The translations under genes were made by a program, and so were the position numbers. The notes under the pieces are model-generated. The model was not told the DNA's origin. It searched no databases and saw only the letters and a program-made list of their open reading frames with translations. From positions 124,001 to 188,000 of the forward strand of contig NZ_BFAY01000012.1 of the NCBI RefSeq assembly GCF_003112675.1: 64,000 nucleotides of DNA. Direction: 5' to 3'. Below are positions 29,376-37,387 of the stretch, piece after piece (position 1 is the first letter of the stretch; each line of letters begins with the position of its first letter). Origin of the DNA: Leptospira johnsonii (GTDB taxonomy: Bacteria; Spirochaetota; Leptospiria; Leptospirales; Leptospiraceae).

Positions 29376-31277
29376 ATGCTGGAAATCAAGGTAGAAGACG
29401 GGAATTTTATAGATTCGGAAGGGTATATTCTCCAGTTGAGAGGAGTAAATCTTTCGGGAAGTTCCAAACTTCCATTTAAACCGGACGGGACCACACATTT
29501 CGATCAGTCCTTAACCTTTCATGATCACAGAAAAGTTTCTTTCGTTGGAAGACCTTTGGAAGAGAAGGAAGCAGCCGAACATTTGGATCGTTTAAAGAAG
29601 TGGGGATTCAATTTTCTTCGCTTCCTCGTGACTTGGGAAGCTGTGGAACATTTAGGTCCCGGCAAGTACGATCAATCATATCTAGATTACATTGAAAGAA
29701 TGGTGGCTCTTGCCGATAAAAAAGGATTCTACGTATTCATAGATCCTCACCAAGACGTTTGGTCCAGATTCACGGGAGGGGACGGTGCCCCAGGTTGGAC
29801 TTTGGAAGAAGTCGGGATGAATATAGAGAATATTAAAGATTCCGATACTGCAATCGTTCATCACTTTCAGGGCAGGAATTACAGAAGAATGTCCTGGCCT
29901 CTAAACTATCAGAAGTATGCCTGTGCAACAATGTTTACTCTATTCTTCGGAGGAAAAACATTCGCACCTAAACTTTCTATTCACGGAAAGAATGTAGAAA
30001 CCTTTTTACAAGATCATTATATAGAAGCGATGTGTCGTATAGCGAAAAAGGTTTCGAGATACAAAAATGTCTTAGGATTCGATTCCTTAAACGAACCTTC
30101 TCCGGGATGGATCGGCAAAAAAAATATCGGAGAATTCTCCGGACTCGGCTTTGGAAAAATTCTGACTACTTCTCCTTTCCAAGAAATGTTTTTGTCCGAA
30201 GGAAGGACAGTAAGAGCAAATAACGCGTATATGCTTGGTTTTGCAGGATTTAATTTAGGAAAGACCATGTTGAATCCCAAATCTGTTCCTTTATGGCAGG
30301 AAGGAAAACATTGTATTTGGAGACAACACGGAGTTTGGGATTACGATCCGAACGGAGCTCCCATGTTACTTCGTCCGGATTATTTTAATAAATACAGAGG
30401 AAGAAAGATAGAATTCTACCCTGAGTTTATGCTTCCATTTATTAAAAGATTCAAAACTAGAATACAATCCGTTCAGAAAAAATTCTCCATCTTCATAGAA
30501 TCGGATCCAGGAAGCCTAGAATTGGACTGGAATGAAAAACCAAAAAAAGGAGAAGGAACTGTAATCAATGCGACTCATTGGTATGATGTTTCCGTTTTGA
30601 TGTTCAAACGTTTTATTCCTTGGTTTGGAGTTCATATTTTTAAGCAGATTCCAATATTCGGGAAGAAGAATGTAGAGAAGGCCTACGAAGATACGATCCG
30701 AATGATCAAAGAAGTTTCTATAAAAAAGATGAATAACTGTCCCACTGTGATCGGAGAAACAGGCATCCCGATGGACATGAACGGTCGTTTAGCGTTTAGA
30801 ACAAAAAATTATTCTCACTTGGAAGCTTCTCTAGATCGTATCATAACTTCTATCGAGAAAAATTTCGTACATTATACTCTTTGGAATTACACTCCTGATA
30901 ATACCCATAGTTTAGGAGATAGATGGAATGAAGAAGATCTTTCACTTTATTCTTTGGACACTCCTAAAAGTATAGATGAGGATGGAGGAAGAGCGGTCAG
31001 AGCATTCTCCAGGCCGTATCCGATCCGCACAAAAGGAGATCCGGAAGCGATCAGTTTTGATATGGAAAAATCCATGTTCAAATATTCCTTCCGAAAAGAA
31101 GGAGATGAAATTCCAGCAGCAGAGATCTTTCTACCCGAAATACATTATGGAAAAGGTTTCGAGGTACTAGTAAATGCAGGAAGTTGGAAGTTTGACTCCA
31201 AAAAAAGAATACTGACCTTCAAGGGAGAAAAGTCCGTGTCCTATTACGGCATAACTATTTTCCCGACTAAAAAATAA
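29376..31277 (+). CDS. GH5 glycoside hydrolase, endoglycoceramidase/glucosylceramidase-like
   Basis: A 633-residue clan-A glycosidase. Motifs in order: FLRFLVTWEAVEHLGPG (about 84-100), FIDPHQDVWSRFTGGDGAPGW (about 123-143), FDSLNEP with the acid/base Glu near residue 239, and VIGETGIP with the nucleophile Glu near 462. The pattern HQDVxSRxxGGDGAPxW is that of endoglycoceramidases and the related fungal cytosolic glucosylceramide/steryl-glucoside hydrolases (EGCrP). A beta-sandwich-like C-terminal part follows (about 540-633). There is no signal peptide, unlike secreted endoglycoceramidases, which favours an intracellular glycolipid substrate. It forms an operon with the patatin gene. Confidence 0.85.
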   Translation: MLEIKVEDGNFIDSEGYILQLRGVNLSGSSKLPFKPDGTTHFDQSLTFHDHRKVSFVGRPLEEKEAAEHLDRLKKWGFNFLRFLVTWEAVEHLGPGKYDQSYLDYIERMVALADKKGFYVFIDPHQDVWSRFTGGDGAPGWTLEEVGMNIENIKDSDTAIVHHFQGRNYRRMSWPLNYQKYACATMFTLFFGGKTFAPKLSIHGKNVETFLQDHYIEAMCRIAKKVSRYKNVLGFDSLNEPSPGWIGKKNIGEFSGLGFGKILTTSPFQEMFLSEGRTVRANNAYMLGFAGFNLGKTMLNPKSVPLWQEGKHCIWRQHGVWDYDPNGAPMLLRPDYFNKYRGRKIEFYPEFMLPFIKRFKTRIQSVQKKFSIFIESDPGSLELDWNEKPKKGEGTVINATHWYDVSVLMFKRFIPWFGVHIFKQIPIFGKKNVEKAYEDTIRMIKEVSIKKMNNCPTVIGETGIPMDMNGRLAFRTKNYSHLEASLDRIITSIEKNFVHYTLWNYTPDNTHSLGDRWNEEDLSLYSLDTPKSIDEDGGRAVRAFSRPYPIRTKGDPEAISFDMEKSMFKYSFRKEGDEIPAAEIFLPEIHYGKGFEVLVNAGSWKFDSKKRILTFKGEKSVSYYGITIFPTKK

Positions 31278-31428
31278 CTTTTCTAATGAATGGGAATCGT
31301 TAGAATGGCCTTCGTCGTTAAACTGTCGGAATTTTCCAAGGTTTTGGAAATTTCGATCTTATATAGTGAGAGATTCGACTCGGGCTAATAATAGCGACAT
31401 AGAATTAAAAATTCGCAGAGGTCTTTGC

Positions 31429-31707
31429 ATGAAAAACACGTTTTTTTCAATCCTTACGATTCTAATTTTTGCAGGTCTTATTTCTTGCGGCGGAGCGAAA
31501 GTGAGCCAAGCAGAATGTGATCCAGTTGTAAATGAATTGATTTCCAATCTTGCTGTTGGCCAAACTCCTGAGCAGACAGAAAAATTGAAAGCTATGCAAG
31601 GTCAAATTTCCGCTCATCTACTCAAAGAGTGTATGACTGGTAAATACGATCTTACTTGTTTAAAATCTTCTAAAACACTCGCAGCTCTCGCTACTTGTAA
31701 GAAGTAA
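31429..31707 (+). CDS. Small leptospiral lipoprotein (TIGR04454-like)
   Basis: A 92-residue protein; I choose the ATG at 31429 because the product then begins with a clean lipoprotein signal MKNTFFSILTILIFAGLISC, with the acylated Cys at residue 20. An upstream in-frame start at 31366 would bury the signal. The mature part has three further Cys residues, in AECDP, KECM/LTCLK and ATCKK, a spacing seen in a family of small leptospiral lipoproteins. No function is known. A perfect intrinsic terminator follows 12 bp after the stop, so it is monocistronic. Confidence 0.8.
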   Translation: MKNTFFSILTILIFAGLISCGGAKVSQAECDPVVNELISNLAVGQTPEQTEKLKAMQGQISAHLLKECMTGKYDLTCLKSSKTLAALATCKK

Positions 31708-31719
31708 TTTTTAACAACA

Positions 31720-31743
31720 AGAGCCGGAAGTCTCCGGCTCTTT
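31720..31743 (+). terminator. Intrinsic terminator of the small lipoprotein gene
   Basis: A 9-bp perfect stem AGAGCCGGA/TCCGGCTCT with an AGTC loop, followed by TT and a C/T-rich tail. Confidence 0.8.
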
Positions 31744-31752
31744 CTCTCCTGC

Positions 31753-32058
31753 TTAATCTTCTTTTATCAAAAAGAACCCTTTCTCCTCAGAATAACATCC
31801 ATGTTCTCTATACAATCCGGAAGGATAGAAGTGGATCCTTTGTGCGTATCGATATCGACTCGAAACGCATCTGAGGCAAACATCCCAGCGAATTGCCCAG
31901 TCACATTCCTCCTTTCTGAACGCGGGAAGAACTCTTAAGAGGGGTTTTGATTCAGGAGTTTCGTTCGGGAAGGAGACTTCTGGAGATGAATGAAGGGGGG
32001 AGTATAAGATGGTCGAAGTTACTACAAAAGAGGCTATGATTTGGAGGTATCGACTCAT
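31753..32058 (-). CDS. Small secreted Cys-containing protein, unknown
   Basis: A 101-residue protein with a probable signal peptide (MSRYLQIIASFVVTSTILYS, cleavage near residue 25). The mature part contains CDWAIRWDVCLRCVSSRYRY and a later HGCYSEEKG; the four Cys could form disulfides or bind a metal. I do not recognise a family. Part of the signal peptide (FVVTST) is encoded by a copy of the dispersed 15-bp repeat read on the minus strand (32012-32026). Its ribosome-binding site is weak, so the gene is likely but not certain. Confidence 0.5.
   Translation of the reverse strand: MSRYLQIIASFVVTSTILYSPLHSSPEVSFPNETPESKPLLRVLPAFRKEECDWAIRWDVCLRCVSSRYRYAQRIHFYPSGLYREHGCYSEEKGFFLIKED
32012..32026 (+). 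repeat. Dispersed 15-bp repeat, right-type copy
   Basis: GTCGAAGTTACTACA followed by AAA. It directly follows an ATG (32009) with a good purine-rich site (AAGGGGGGAG), so a 17-codon frame starting MVEVTTKEAM would be translatable to 32062. It lies antisense within the signal-peptide part of the 31753-32058 gene. Confidence 0.75.
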
Positions 32059-32488
32059 TTAACTGGTTCTCAAAATCGGTGGATACGAATCCTATCGGTT
32101 CAATTCTGAAGGATCTGGAGCATTTGGGGGACTGAAAATTATGTCTCATATTGAATTGGTGTATTCGGGATAATGTAGTATCTTCGACCAAGGATGAAGA
32201 TTGGCTTCTCTTTCGTCGAAGTTACTACAAAACTCCCATCCAATTCCAACTTGCAGGAACTCATTCTCCCCAAACTCGGGCAGATCAATATTCAGAGTGA
32301 ACCTTCTTCTAATTCCTCATTGAGAAAAAAAGGAAACGATCCTAGAAATTTTTCTCCATCCTGTAAAAAAAACCAATCAGACATGTTATTTCTATCAAAG
32401 CCCATTCGCGAAGAGGAGAAAAGGGCATAGTTTAGAACAGCCGTCGGAAATTACTTGAATTAGCGTTTCAAGTTGGGATCTTTGTGTA
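32059..32488. other. 430-bp region without a firm gene
   Basis: It holds the paired repeat unit at 32174-32229 and presumably the promoter of the sigma-factor operon. An open frame over 32194-32430 (78 codons, starting MKIGFSFVEVTTK) runs through the right-hand repeat copy. It is Ser/Asn/Lys-rich, has no family likeness and only a crowded AAGG upstream, so I do not call it a gene. No promoter stands out. Confidence 0.4.
32174..32229. repeat. 56-bp inverted-repeat unit made of two dispersed-repeat copies
   Basis: TGTAGTATCTTCGAC (32174-32188) and GTCGAAGTTACTACA (32215-32229, then AAAA) flank a 26-bp interior. The transcript could form a 15-bp stem with one central mismatch. It is the shortest of the three paired units. 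Confidence 0.75.
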
Positions 32489-33013
32489 ATGGCATCCCGA
32501 AAAGATTTTATGGAAACCCTGTATCGGGAATCCAACGGGAGAATTTTTGATTTCTTGTATAAATATACCGGAAATCCGGAAACCGCCTCTGACCTAATGC
32601 AGGATACTTTTCTTAATTTTTTTAAGAAGTATTCCAATTCCGACTTAAACAAAGAACAGGCCCTAAAGCTGTTATATACGATCGCAAGAAATCGATCGAT
32701 AAACTATGCCAAGAAGTTCTCTACGGTGAAAGAATCCGGATCGGACGATATGGGGAGTTATCGGGAAGAGGGGCAAAGTTTCGTAAGAAAGACAGAACTT
32801 TCCGACTTGGAATCCAGATTGATGGATTGTTTGGACGACTTAGAAGAAGGAGAAAGATACGCTTTAGTATTAAAGAATATAGAAAAATACACGTTGGCTG
32901 ATATTGCAGATATTATGGGAATCTCGATTGCGACTGCATCCAGATTGGTCGTCAAGGCGACTGGAAAACTCGTAGAGATCGCAAAAAACAAACAAATTCT
33001 GCCGATGGAATAA
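32489..33013 (+). CDS. ECF-type RNA polymerase sigma factor
   Basis: A 174-residue sigma-70-family protein. Region 2 (about 10-75) includes IFDFLYKYTGNPETASDLMQDTFLNFF, and region 4 (about 115-165) includes LEEGERYALVLKNIEKYTLADIADIMGISIATASRL, a helix-turn-helix. It directs polymerase to a small regulon. The next gene encodes a FecR-domain membrane protein that probably acts as its anti-sigma partner or signal transducer, so the pair resembles a transmembrane signalling module. Which promoters it uses cannot be told from this window. Confidence 0.9.
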   Translation: MASRKDFMETLYRESNGRIFDFLYKYTGNPETASDLMQDTFLNFFKKYSNSDLNKEQALKLLYTIARNRSINYAKKFSTVKESGSDDMGSYREEGQSFVRKTELSDLESRLMDCLDDLEEGERYALVLKNIEKYTLADIADIMGISIATASRLVVKATGKLVEIAKNKQILPME

Positions 33014-33039
33014 TACGAAGAAGACTGTTGAAGGGAAGA

Positions 33040-34068
33040 ATGGACGAAAATTTCGAACATAAAATAAAGAAGGCGATCGAAGGTGAGAAGAACGAATACA
33101 GTTCTTCTATCGAAAAATTGTCGGATATGCTTTCCAAATCCTGGGCACCCGTTCCTTCACATATTTCTTTCGATGAAATTTACGAAAAGGCCCAAGCTTC
33201 TAAAATTATTAGCTTCAAAAAACCGTTATTATATACTCTTGCTTCTGCTGCTGCGATAATGATCGGAGCATTCGGTTTTCTTATTTTACAAAATCCTAAA
33301 GTTGATCCGGTAAAGAACGAACTCGGCGTCTCAGTAACAAAGATTATCGGAAAAGGATACTTATTCTCCCCTGATTCCGAAAAACTATTAGCCTTAAATG
33401 AAGGTGAGTCTGTAGGTTCCGGACAGATCCTTAAAACAGAGCCTGGATCTAAGCTTTTCTTAAATATTGCTAAGGGAGAAGGTATGGTCTTAGAGGGATC
33501 TACAGAACTCGAGATCATGAAAGAAGGAAAACAATTTTTCCGGCTTCGCAATGGCAGTATCTTAGTTCATTTGCATAAAAACTTAAAGAAAGACGAATTT
33601 AGGATCATAACTGAAACAGGTTTGGTTGAAGTTAGAGGAACAAAATTCGAAGTCAGAGAAAGTCCTAAAGAAGGAACGATTGTCTCCGTTTTAGAGGGGA
33701 GGGTAGCCGCAAAAAGCAGCAGTGAGCCTAACCGTGGAGAGCAAGTTTTGGAACCTGGCCAAAAGATCCGCTTAGGTGTAAAAGGATTCCAACGTACTTT
33801 CCTATCTTCTACTGAGCAAAAGGATCTTGGCTTTAAATTTTCAGAACTTCACGTAGATGAGATTCCTAGAAATTCCGAAAAATCTTTTTCCAATAAAGAC
33901 GATCTATTTAACGAATACCAAAGGTTAGAGAGAGTCATTCTTTCCAATGGAGAAACCTTAGAAGGTGTGATCGTCGATATGGACGAAAATTTTATGTATT
34001 TACAAACTCTCGAAAAGGAAATAAAAATCCAAAGAGATTCGGTAATGGAGGTGATTCAACTTCGTTAA
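33040..34068 (+). CDS. FecR-domain membrane protein, probable anti-sigma/signal transducer
   Basis: I choose the ATG at 33040 (site GAAGGGAAGA) over an in-frame TTG at 33028, giving 342 residues. Residues about 1-55 are cytoplasmic and charged (MDENFEHKIKKAIEGEKN). One membrane helix follows (LLYTLASAAAIMIGAFGFLIL, about 60-80), and then a periplasmic FecR domain with ILKTEPGSKLFLNI, TETGLVEVRGTKFEV and GTIVSVLEGRVAAKSS. The C-terminal part (RVILSNGETLEGVIVDMDENFMYLQT) looks like a small Sm-like beta fold. It lies 26 bp after the sigma gene and likely senses an envelope state and holds or releases that sigma factor. Confidence 0.85.
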   Translation: MDENFEHKIKKAIEGEKNEYSSSIEKLSDMLSKSWAPVPSHISFDEIYEKAQASKIISFKKPLLYTLASAAAIMIGAFGFLILQNPKVDPVKNELGVSVTKIIGKGYLFSPDSEKLLALNEGESVGSGQILKTEPGSKLFLNIAKGEGMVLEGSTELEIMKEGKQFFRLRNGSILVHLHKNLKKDEFRIITETGLVEVRGTKFEVRESPKEGTIVSVLEGRVAAKSSSEPNRGEQVLEPGQKIRLGVKGFQRTFLSSTEQKDLGFKFSELHVDEIPRNSEKSFSNKDDLFNEYQRLERVILSNGETLEGVIVDMDENFMYLQTLEKEIKIQRDSVMEVIQLR

Positions 34069-34131
34069 AAGCGAATTATTTTTGACATGTGGGGAATTTT
34101 AAAGAAATTCTACCAAAGAAGGCTAATTCCC

Positions 34132-34695
34132 ATGTCTGAAGAAACAGCAAACCCCTCCGCAAAGATCCCTCGATACAAAAGACATCTTGCCAATTATCTG
34201 ATCGACAAAGACTTTCAATTAAGATTCTTCTTAAATTTTTCCTTATTATTCATCTTCGGGTTACTGCTTACTCTCGGATTTTTATTCTGGATTCATTCTA
34301 CTAAATACGACAAAGGAGTCGTTTTCAGACTCCGCCAAGACACTGTTAAAGTCTATCAAAAGGGATTTGAGATCGTTAATGGAGAAGAGAAGGACAAGTT
34401 CGTTGAGAAGGAGCTCGCTCTTCCGGATTACGATCATGGTTTGGATCTATTTACGATCCAATTTAAGGGAATTCTATTATTCTCGATGTTGTATCTTCTG
34501 CTTTCTGCGATATTCGTCTTGATTTACTCCCACAAGATGGCCGGGCCGATCTATAATATTAAGAAGAATCTAAAGTTGCTATTGGAAGGTAAAGACGTAG
34601 ATAAAATCCGGATCCGAAGTGGAGATGAGTTCCAGGATCTCGCCGATCTTCTGAATGAGTTGATCGACAAAAAGATCCACGGCAAAAAGAATTAA
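34132..34695 (+). CDS. Two-helix membrane protein with a HAMP-like domain and no output domain
   Basis: A 187-residue protein from the ATG at 34132 (AGAAGG 8 bp upstream; an ATG at 34087 lacks a site). Topology: a short basic cytoplasmic start, TM1 (FFLNFSLLFIFGLLLTLGFLFWI), a periplasmic domain of about 75 residues, TM2 (GILLFSMLYLLLSAIFVLIYS), and then a HAMP-like segment HKMAGPIYNIKKNLKLLLEG...GDEFQDLADLLNELI, after which the protein ends. HAMP normally relays to a kinase or receptor domain, absent here. It follows the FecR gene by 63 bp and is probably its third operon member. Confidence 0.75.
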   Translation: MSEETANPSAKIPRYKRHLANYLIDKDFQLRFFLNFSLLFIFGLLLTLGFLFWIHSTKYDKGVVFRLRQDTVKVYQKGFEIVNGEEKDKFVEKELALPDYDHGLDLFTIQFKGILLFSMLYLLLSAIFVLIYSHKMAGPIYNIKKNLKLLLEGKDVDKIRIRSGDEFQDLADLLNELIDKKIHGKKN

Positions 34696-34707
34696 GGACT
34701 CGAAATT

Positions 34708-34722
34708 TGTCGGATCTTCGAC
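34708..34722 (-). repeat. Degenerate copy of the dispersed repeat
   Basis: TGTCGGATCTTCGAC differs from the consensus TGTAGTATCTTCGAC at two positions and is preceded by TT. It lies between the HAMP gene and the methyltransferase gene, so the latter is bracketed by repeats (34708 and 35652). Confidence 0.4.
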
Positions 34723-34797
34723 TTGCCCTTCTTCTTATAGCAGTTTTCTAAATTTGAATAGCCAATTTAGGGTGCTCTTGAAACATGCGGAACGTGT

Positions 34798-35880
34798 ATG
34801 AAGGATATACTCGTTCCGGAAACTTCGCATATATTATATAATTCCGATTCGAGAAAAATGGATAGGCTTTCGGACGAAAGCATCGACCTCGTATTAACTT
34901 CACCTCCTTATCCCATGGTAGAAATGTGGGATGATCTCTTCAAAAATTGGGACAAAAATACAAAGAACGCTCTAACCAAAAACCTGGGCAATGAGGCGTT
35001 CGAGGCAATGCATTTGCAACTGGATAAGGTCTGGAAAGAGTGCTTCCGTGTTCTAAAAGAGGGGGGGATCCTGCTCGTAAACATAGGTGACGCAACTCGA
35101 AGTATCGGAGGCGAATTCAGTTTATTTTCGAATCACTCGAGAATTTTACAGGCTTGTCGTAACTTCGGCTTTACTTCTCTACCTGATATTTTATGGAGAA
35201 AACAGACTAATTCCCCGACCAAGTTTATGGGTTCAGGAATGTTTCCAGTGGGTGCCTATGTTACTTATGAGCATGAGTATATTCTGATCCTTCGGAAAGG
35301 TGGACTCAGGAAGTATTCTAAATCTGAGACAGAGATTCGACGAAATAGCGCTTTTTTCTGGGAAGAAAGAAACGTCTGGTTCTCGGATGTTTGGGACCTA
35401 AAGGGAGAAAGGCAGATTTTTAAGGATGTAGGAGCTTCGCGAGAAAGGACTGCTGCATTCCCATTGGATTTCGCCTATCGATTAGTGAATATGTTTTCCA
35501 TAAAAGGGGATACTGTCTTAGATCCATTTTTAGGAACGGGGACTACATCGTTAGCAGCTCTTCTTTCCTCTAGAAATAGTATTGGGTACGATGTAGATCA
35601 GGGAATTCTTGAAATTGCCAGGAACAAGCTTCTAGGTGCAGTGAATGTTTCGTCGAAGATACTACAAAATAGATTGCAAAGTCACATTGATTTCGTTTCG
35701 GATCGGAAAAAGCAAAAGAAAGAGATTGCACATAAGAATAAGCACTATGGATTTCCAGTAGTCACTTCTCAGGAGACAGAATTGACCTTCGAATCTGTAG
35801 ATTCTTCACTTGAACGCGAACATTTCTTCTTGAAAGCTAGTTATTCTCGGTTTAATCTGCAAAATTCTTCCAAAAAGTAA
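34798..35880 (+). CDS. Orphan DNA methyltransferase (beta class; N4-cytosine or N6-adenine)
   Basis: A 360-residue DNA amino-methyltransferase. The catalytic motif LTSPPYPMVEMW comes first (about 33-44) and the SAM-binding motif DPFLGTGTTSLAALLSSRNSIGYD follows (about 241-264), the beta-class order. SPPY is commonest in N4-cytosine enzymes but also occurs in N6-adenine ones. The last about 75 residues, after EIARNKLLGAVN, have no family character, and exactly there lies a copy of the dispersed repeat (35652-35666). So the tail may have been acquired or altered. No restriction nuclease gene is adjacent, so it is an orphan enzyme or a remnant of a system. The recognition sequence is unknown. 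Confidence 0.88.
   Translation: MKDILVPETSHILYNSDSRKMDRLSDESIDLVLTSPPYPMVEMWDDLFKNWDKNTKNALTKNLGNEAFEAMHLQLDKVWKECFRVLKEGGILLVNIGDATRSIGGEFSLFSNHSRILQACRNFGFTSLPDILWRKQTNSPTKFMGSGMFPVGAYVTYEHEYILILRKGGLRKYSKSETEIRRNSAFFWEERNVWFSDVWDLKGERQIFKDVGASRERTAAFPLDFAYRLVNMFSIKGDTVLDPFLGTGTTSLAALLSSRNSIGYDVDQGILEIARNKLLGAVNVSSKILQNRLQSHIDFVSDRKKQKKEIAHKNKHYGFPVVTSQETELTFESVDSSLEREHFFLKASYSRFNLQNSSKK
35652..35666 (+). repeat. Dispersed 15-bp repeat inside the methyltransferase 3' end
   Basis: GTCGAAGATACTACA followed by AAA, a right-type copy. It is read as codons for SSKILQ in a different frame from the copies that encode VEVTT. It begins near codon 285, just after the conserved catalytic core. Confidence 0.75.
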
Positions 35881-35904
35881 GTTTCAAATTGTTGCTATTC
35901 TAAT

Positions 35905-35919
35905 GGATCTAGTAGATCC
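35905..35919. promoter_or_regulatory. 15-bp palindrome upstream of the second fecR-like gene
   Basis: GGATCTA-G-TAGATCC is a perfect 7+7 dyad, overlapped by a second one (TAGTAG-ATC-CTACTA). It lies 46 bp upstream of the ATG at 35966 and could be an operator or a hairpin. Confidence 0.35.
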
Positions 35920-35965
35920 TACTACAGTTTTCGTTGAATAAATTAGTGTTATAGGAAAGCCCCGC

Positions 35966-36700
35966 ATGAAAAACCGAACACTTGTATCTGTCTTTGCCAT
36001 TTTTTTTACTTTAGCTATTTTACCCTCTTCACTATTCGCAGAAGAAGAAATTGCGATCGTACTGTTCATTGTAGGTGACGTTTCTGGAACCCAAGATGGA
36101 AAAAAGGTGAGCCTTAAGAAGAATTCGATTTTGAAAAAACAGGATGAGCTTGAAACGAAAGACGGAAAAGTCGATCTCCAAATTGGCCCTTCAGTCGTCG
36201 TTCGTATCTCAGCTTTTACAAAAATCAAGATTGCAGAACTGAGTTCTGACAAAAAGGCCAATAAATCAAAATTAGAACTAGTTTCCGGCAAAGTATTCGC
36301 CCGGGTAGACAAAGGTTCTAAGAAAGAGGATTTTACAATTACAGCACCTTCTTACAATGCCGGTGTTCGAGGGACGCAATTTGTAGTTTGTGAAGAAAAT
36401 GAAGCTCAACGCAAAGAAAACCCTGATAACGAAGATTCCGATGTGCCAAATGGAATTTTTGTGAAAGAAGGGGAAGTCGGAGTTACTACAGAAAATGGAA
36501 AGAATTTTCCGCTAAAACAAGATGAAGAAGCTGTAGTATCTCCTCAAGGTCTTCTGAAACAACCTTTAGAAGAGTTTATGCGCGAGAAAATGAAAATTTT
36601 AGATGGCTTCAAGAAGATCATGGAAGAGAACTATAAGATTCTTCGAGATCAAAAACTTCAGAACCAAGAATTATTAAATCAAACTAAGCAAGATATATAA
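35966..36700 (+). CDS. Secreted FecR-domain protein
   Basis: A 244-residue exported protein with a signal peptide (MKNRTLVSVFAIFFTLAILPSS, cleavage near residue 25). The FecR domain reads VGDVSGTQDGKKVSLKKNSILKK, then LVSGKVFARVD, APSYNAGVRGTQFVV and VKEGEVGVTTENGK. It ends in a charged helical stretch (about 200-244). Unlike the 33040 gene it has no cytoplasmic or membrane part, so it is a periplasmic or surface FecR domain protein rather than an anti-sigma factor. The codons for EVGVTTEN contain a one-mismatch match to the dispersed repeat (36476-36490). It stands alone between the methyltransferase and DUF1564 genes. Confidence 0.82.
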   Translation: MKNRTLVSVFAIFFTLAILPSSLFAEEEIAIVLFIVGDVSGTQDGKKVSLKKNSILKKQDELETKDGKVDLQIGPSVVVRISAFTKIKIAELSSDKKANKSKLELVSGKVFARVDKGSKKEDFTITAPSYNAGVRGTQFVVCEENEAQRKENPDNEDSDVPNGIFVKEGEVGVTTENGKNFPLKQDEEAVVSPQGLLKQPLEEFMREKMKILDGFKKIMEENYKILRDQKLQNQELLNQTKQDI

Positions 36701-36709
36701 TTCTCCTGC

Positions 36710-36724
36710 TGTAGTAACTTCGAC
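36710..36724 (-). repeat. Dispersed 15-bp repeat, left-type copy
   Basis: TGTAGTAACTTCGAC begins 9 bp after the stop of the secreted FecR gene and lies 60 bp upstream of the DUF1564 gene. No right-type partner follows within several hundred bases. Confidence 0.75.
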
Positions 36725-36783
36725 ATAATAAGAAAAAACGAAAATCCTCGCGCACTAACTCAAATTTGGGAAACGAGAAGGGT

Positions 36784-37314
36784 ATGAAATCTACCGTTTT
36801 CCAAAATGAGAAACTCAAACGAAAAGCAAAGATTGTTAAGAACCCCTATCCATCCACGGCATTGATTCCGGAAAGACTTTGGAGAAAAGTTCCTGTTGAT
36901 TGCAAACGAAACTTTCCTCGGTATTTGAAGCGCATGCAAGAGAAGTATGGCTTGCTACTTCAATCCCAGAGATACATGGGAAGAAATCCTCTCAGGACTT
37001 CCTTTCAGGCGAAAGGTCAAAATTTAGTTCGCCATAGTTATCGCCCAAAAGAAGAAAATTATCAAGAGCTGCGAAATATGGCTCTTGCACATGGTGTTTC
37101 TATAAATTATATAATTGCGTTAATGATTCATTGGGAATCTCTTCAAGTGGATGAAAGAATTCTTTCTCACTTTTGGCGAAATCGAAAACCACCAACTTCA
37201 AGGATTATAGATATTCGTCGTATTTTGAATTTAGAAACCCGAGAGATTCAGATTATTTTAGTGGGATGGCCTCGGAAGTTCGTTCTCGAAAGAGGGTCTC
37301 CTAATTGGGGCTAA
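36784..37314 (+). CDS. DUF1564-family protein (Leptospira-specific)
   Basis: About 176 residues from the ATG at 36784 (an in-frame TTG at 36766 is also possible). The order of features fits DUF1564, a paralogous family found in Leptospira: ALIPERLWRKVPVDCKRNFPRYLKRM, then RYMGRNP, then RPKEENYQELRNMALAHGVSINYIIALMIHWESL. The last segment resembles a ribbon-helix-helix or other small DNA-binding helix pair. It is strongly basic, which fits a nucleic-acid-binding role, but no function has been shown to my knowledge. The family is often found in accessory regions. A copy of the dispersed repeat lies 60 bp upstream. Confidence 0.75.
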   Translation: MKSTVFQNEKLKRKAKIVKNPYPSTALIPERLWRKVPVDCKRNFPRYLKRMQEKYGLLLQSQRYMGRNPLRTSFQAKGQNLVRHSYRPKEENYQELRNMALAHGVSINYIIALMIHWESLQVDERILSHFWRNRKPPTSRIIDIRRILNLETREIQIILVGWPRKFVLERGSPNWG

Positions 37315-37387
37315 CCTTCACATCCTGGCGGAAAGTTAATAAGACATAATATTATCCAGAAGAATGTAGCATTTTTTGCTTGAAGAA

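Noticed and set aside
32194..32430. 78-codon open frame starting MKIGFSFVEVTTK
   Set aside because: Low-complexity Ser/Asn/Lys product with a poorly placed AAGG; probably open by chance across the repeat.
36476..36490. GTCGGAGTTACTACA inside the secreted fecR gene
   Set aside because: Only one mismatch, but it encodes a FecR-domain strand (EVGVTTEN) that is plausible in its own right; kept as a doubtful copy, not as a feature.
34798..37314. Restriction-modification system
   Set aside because: Only the methyltransferase is present. The neighbours are a FecR-domain protein and a DUF1564 protein, with no nuclease motif seen.
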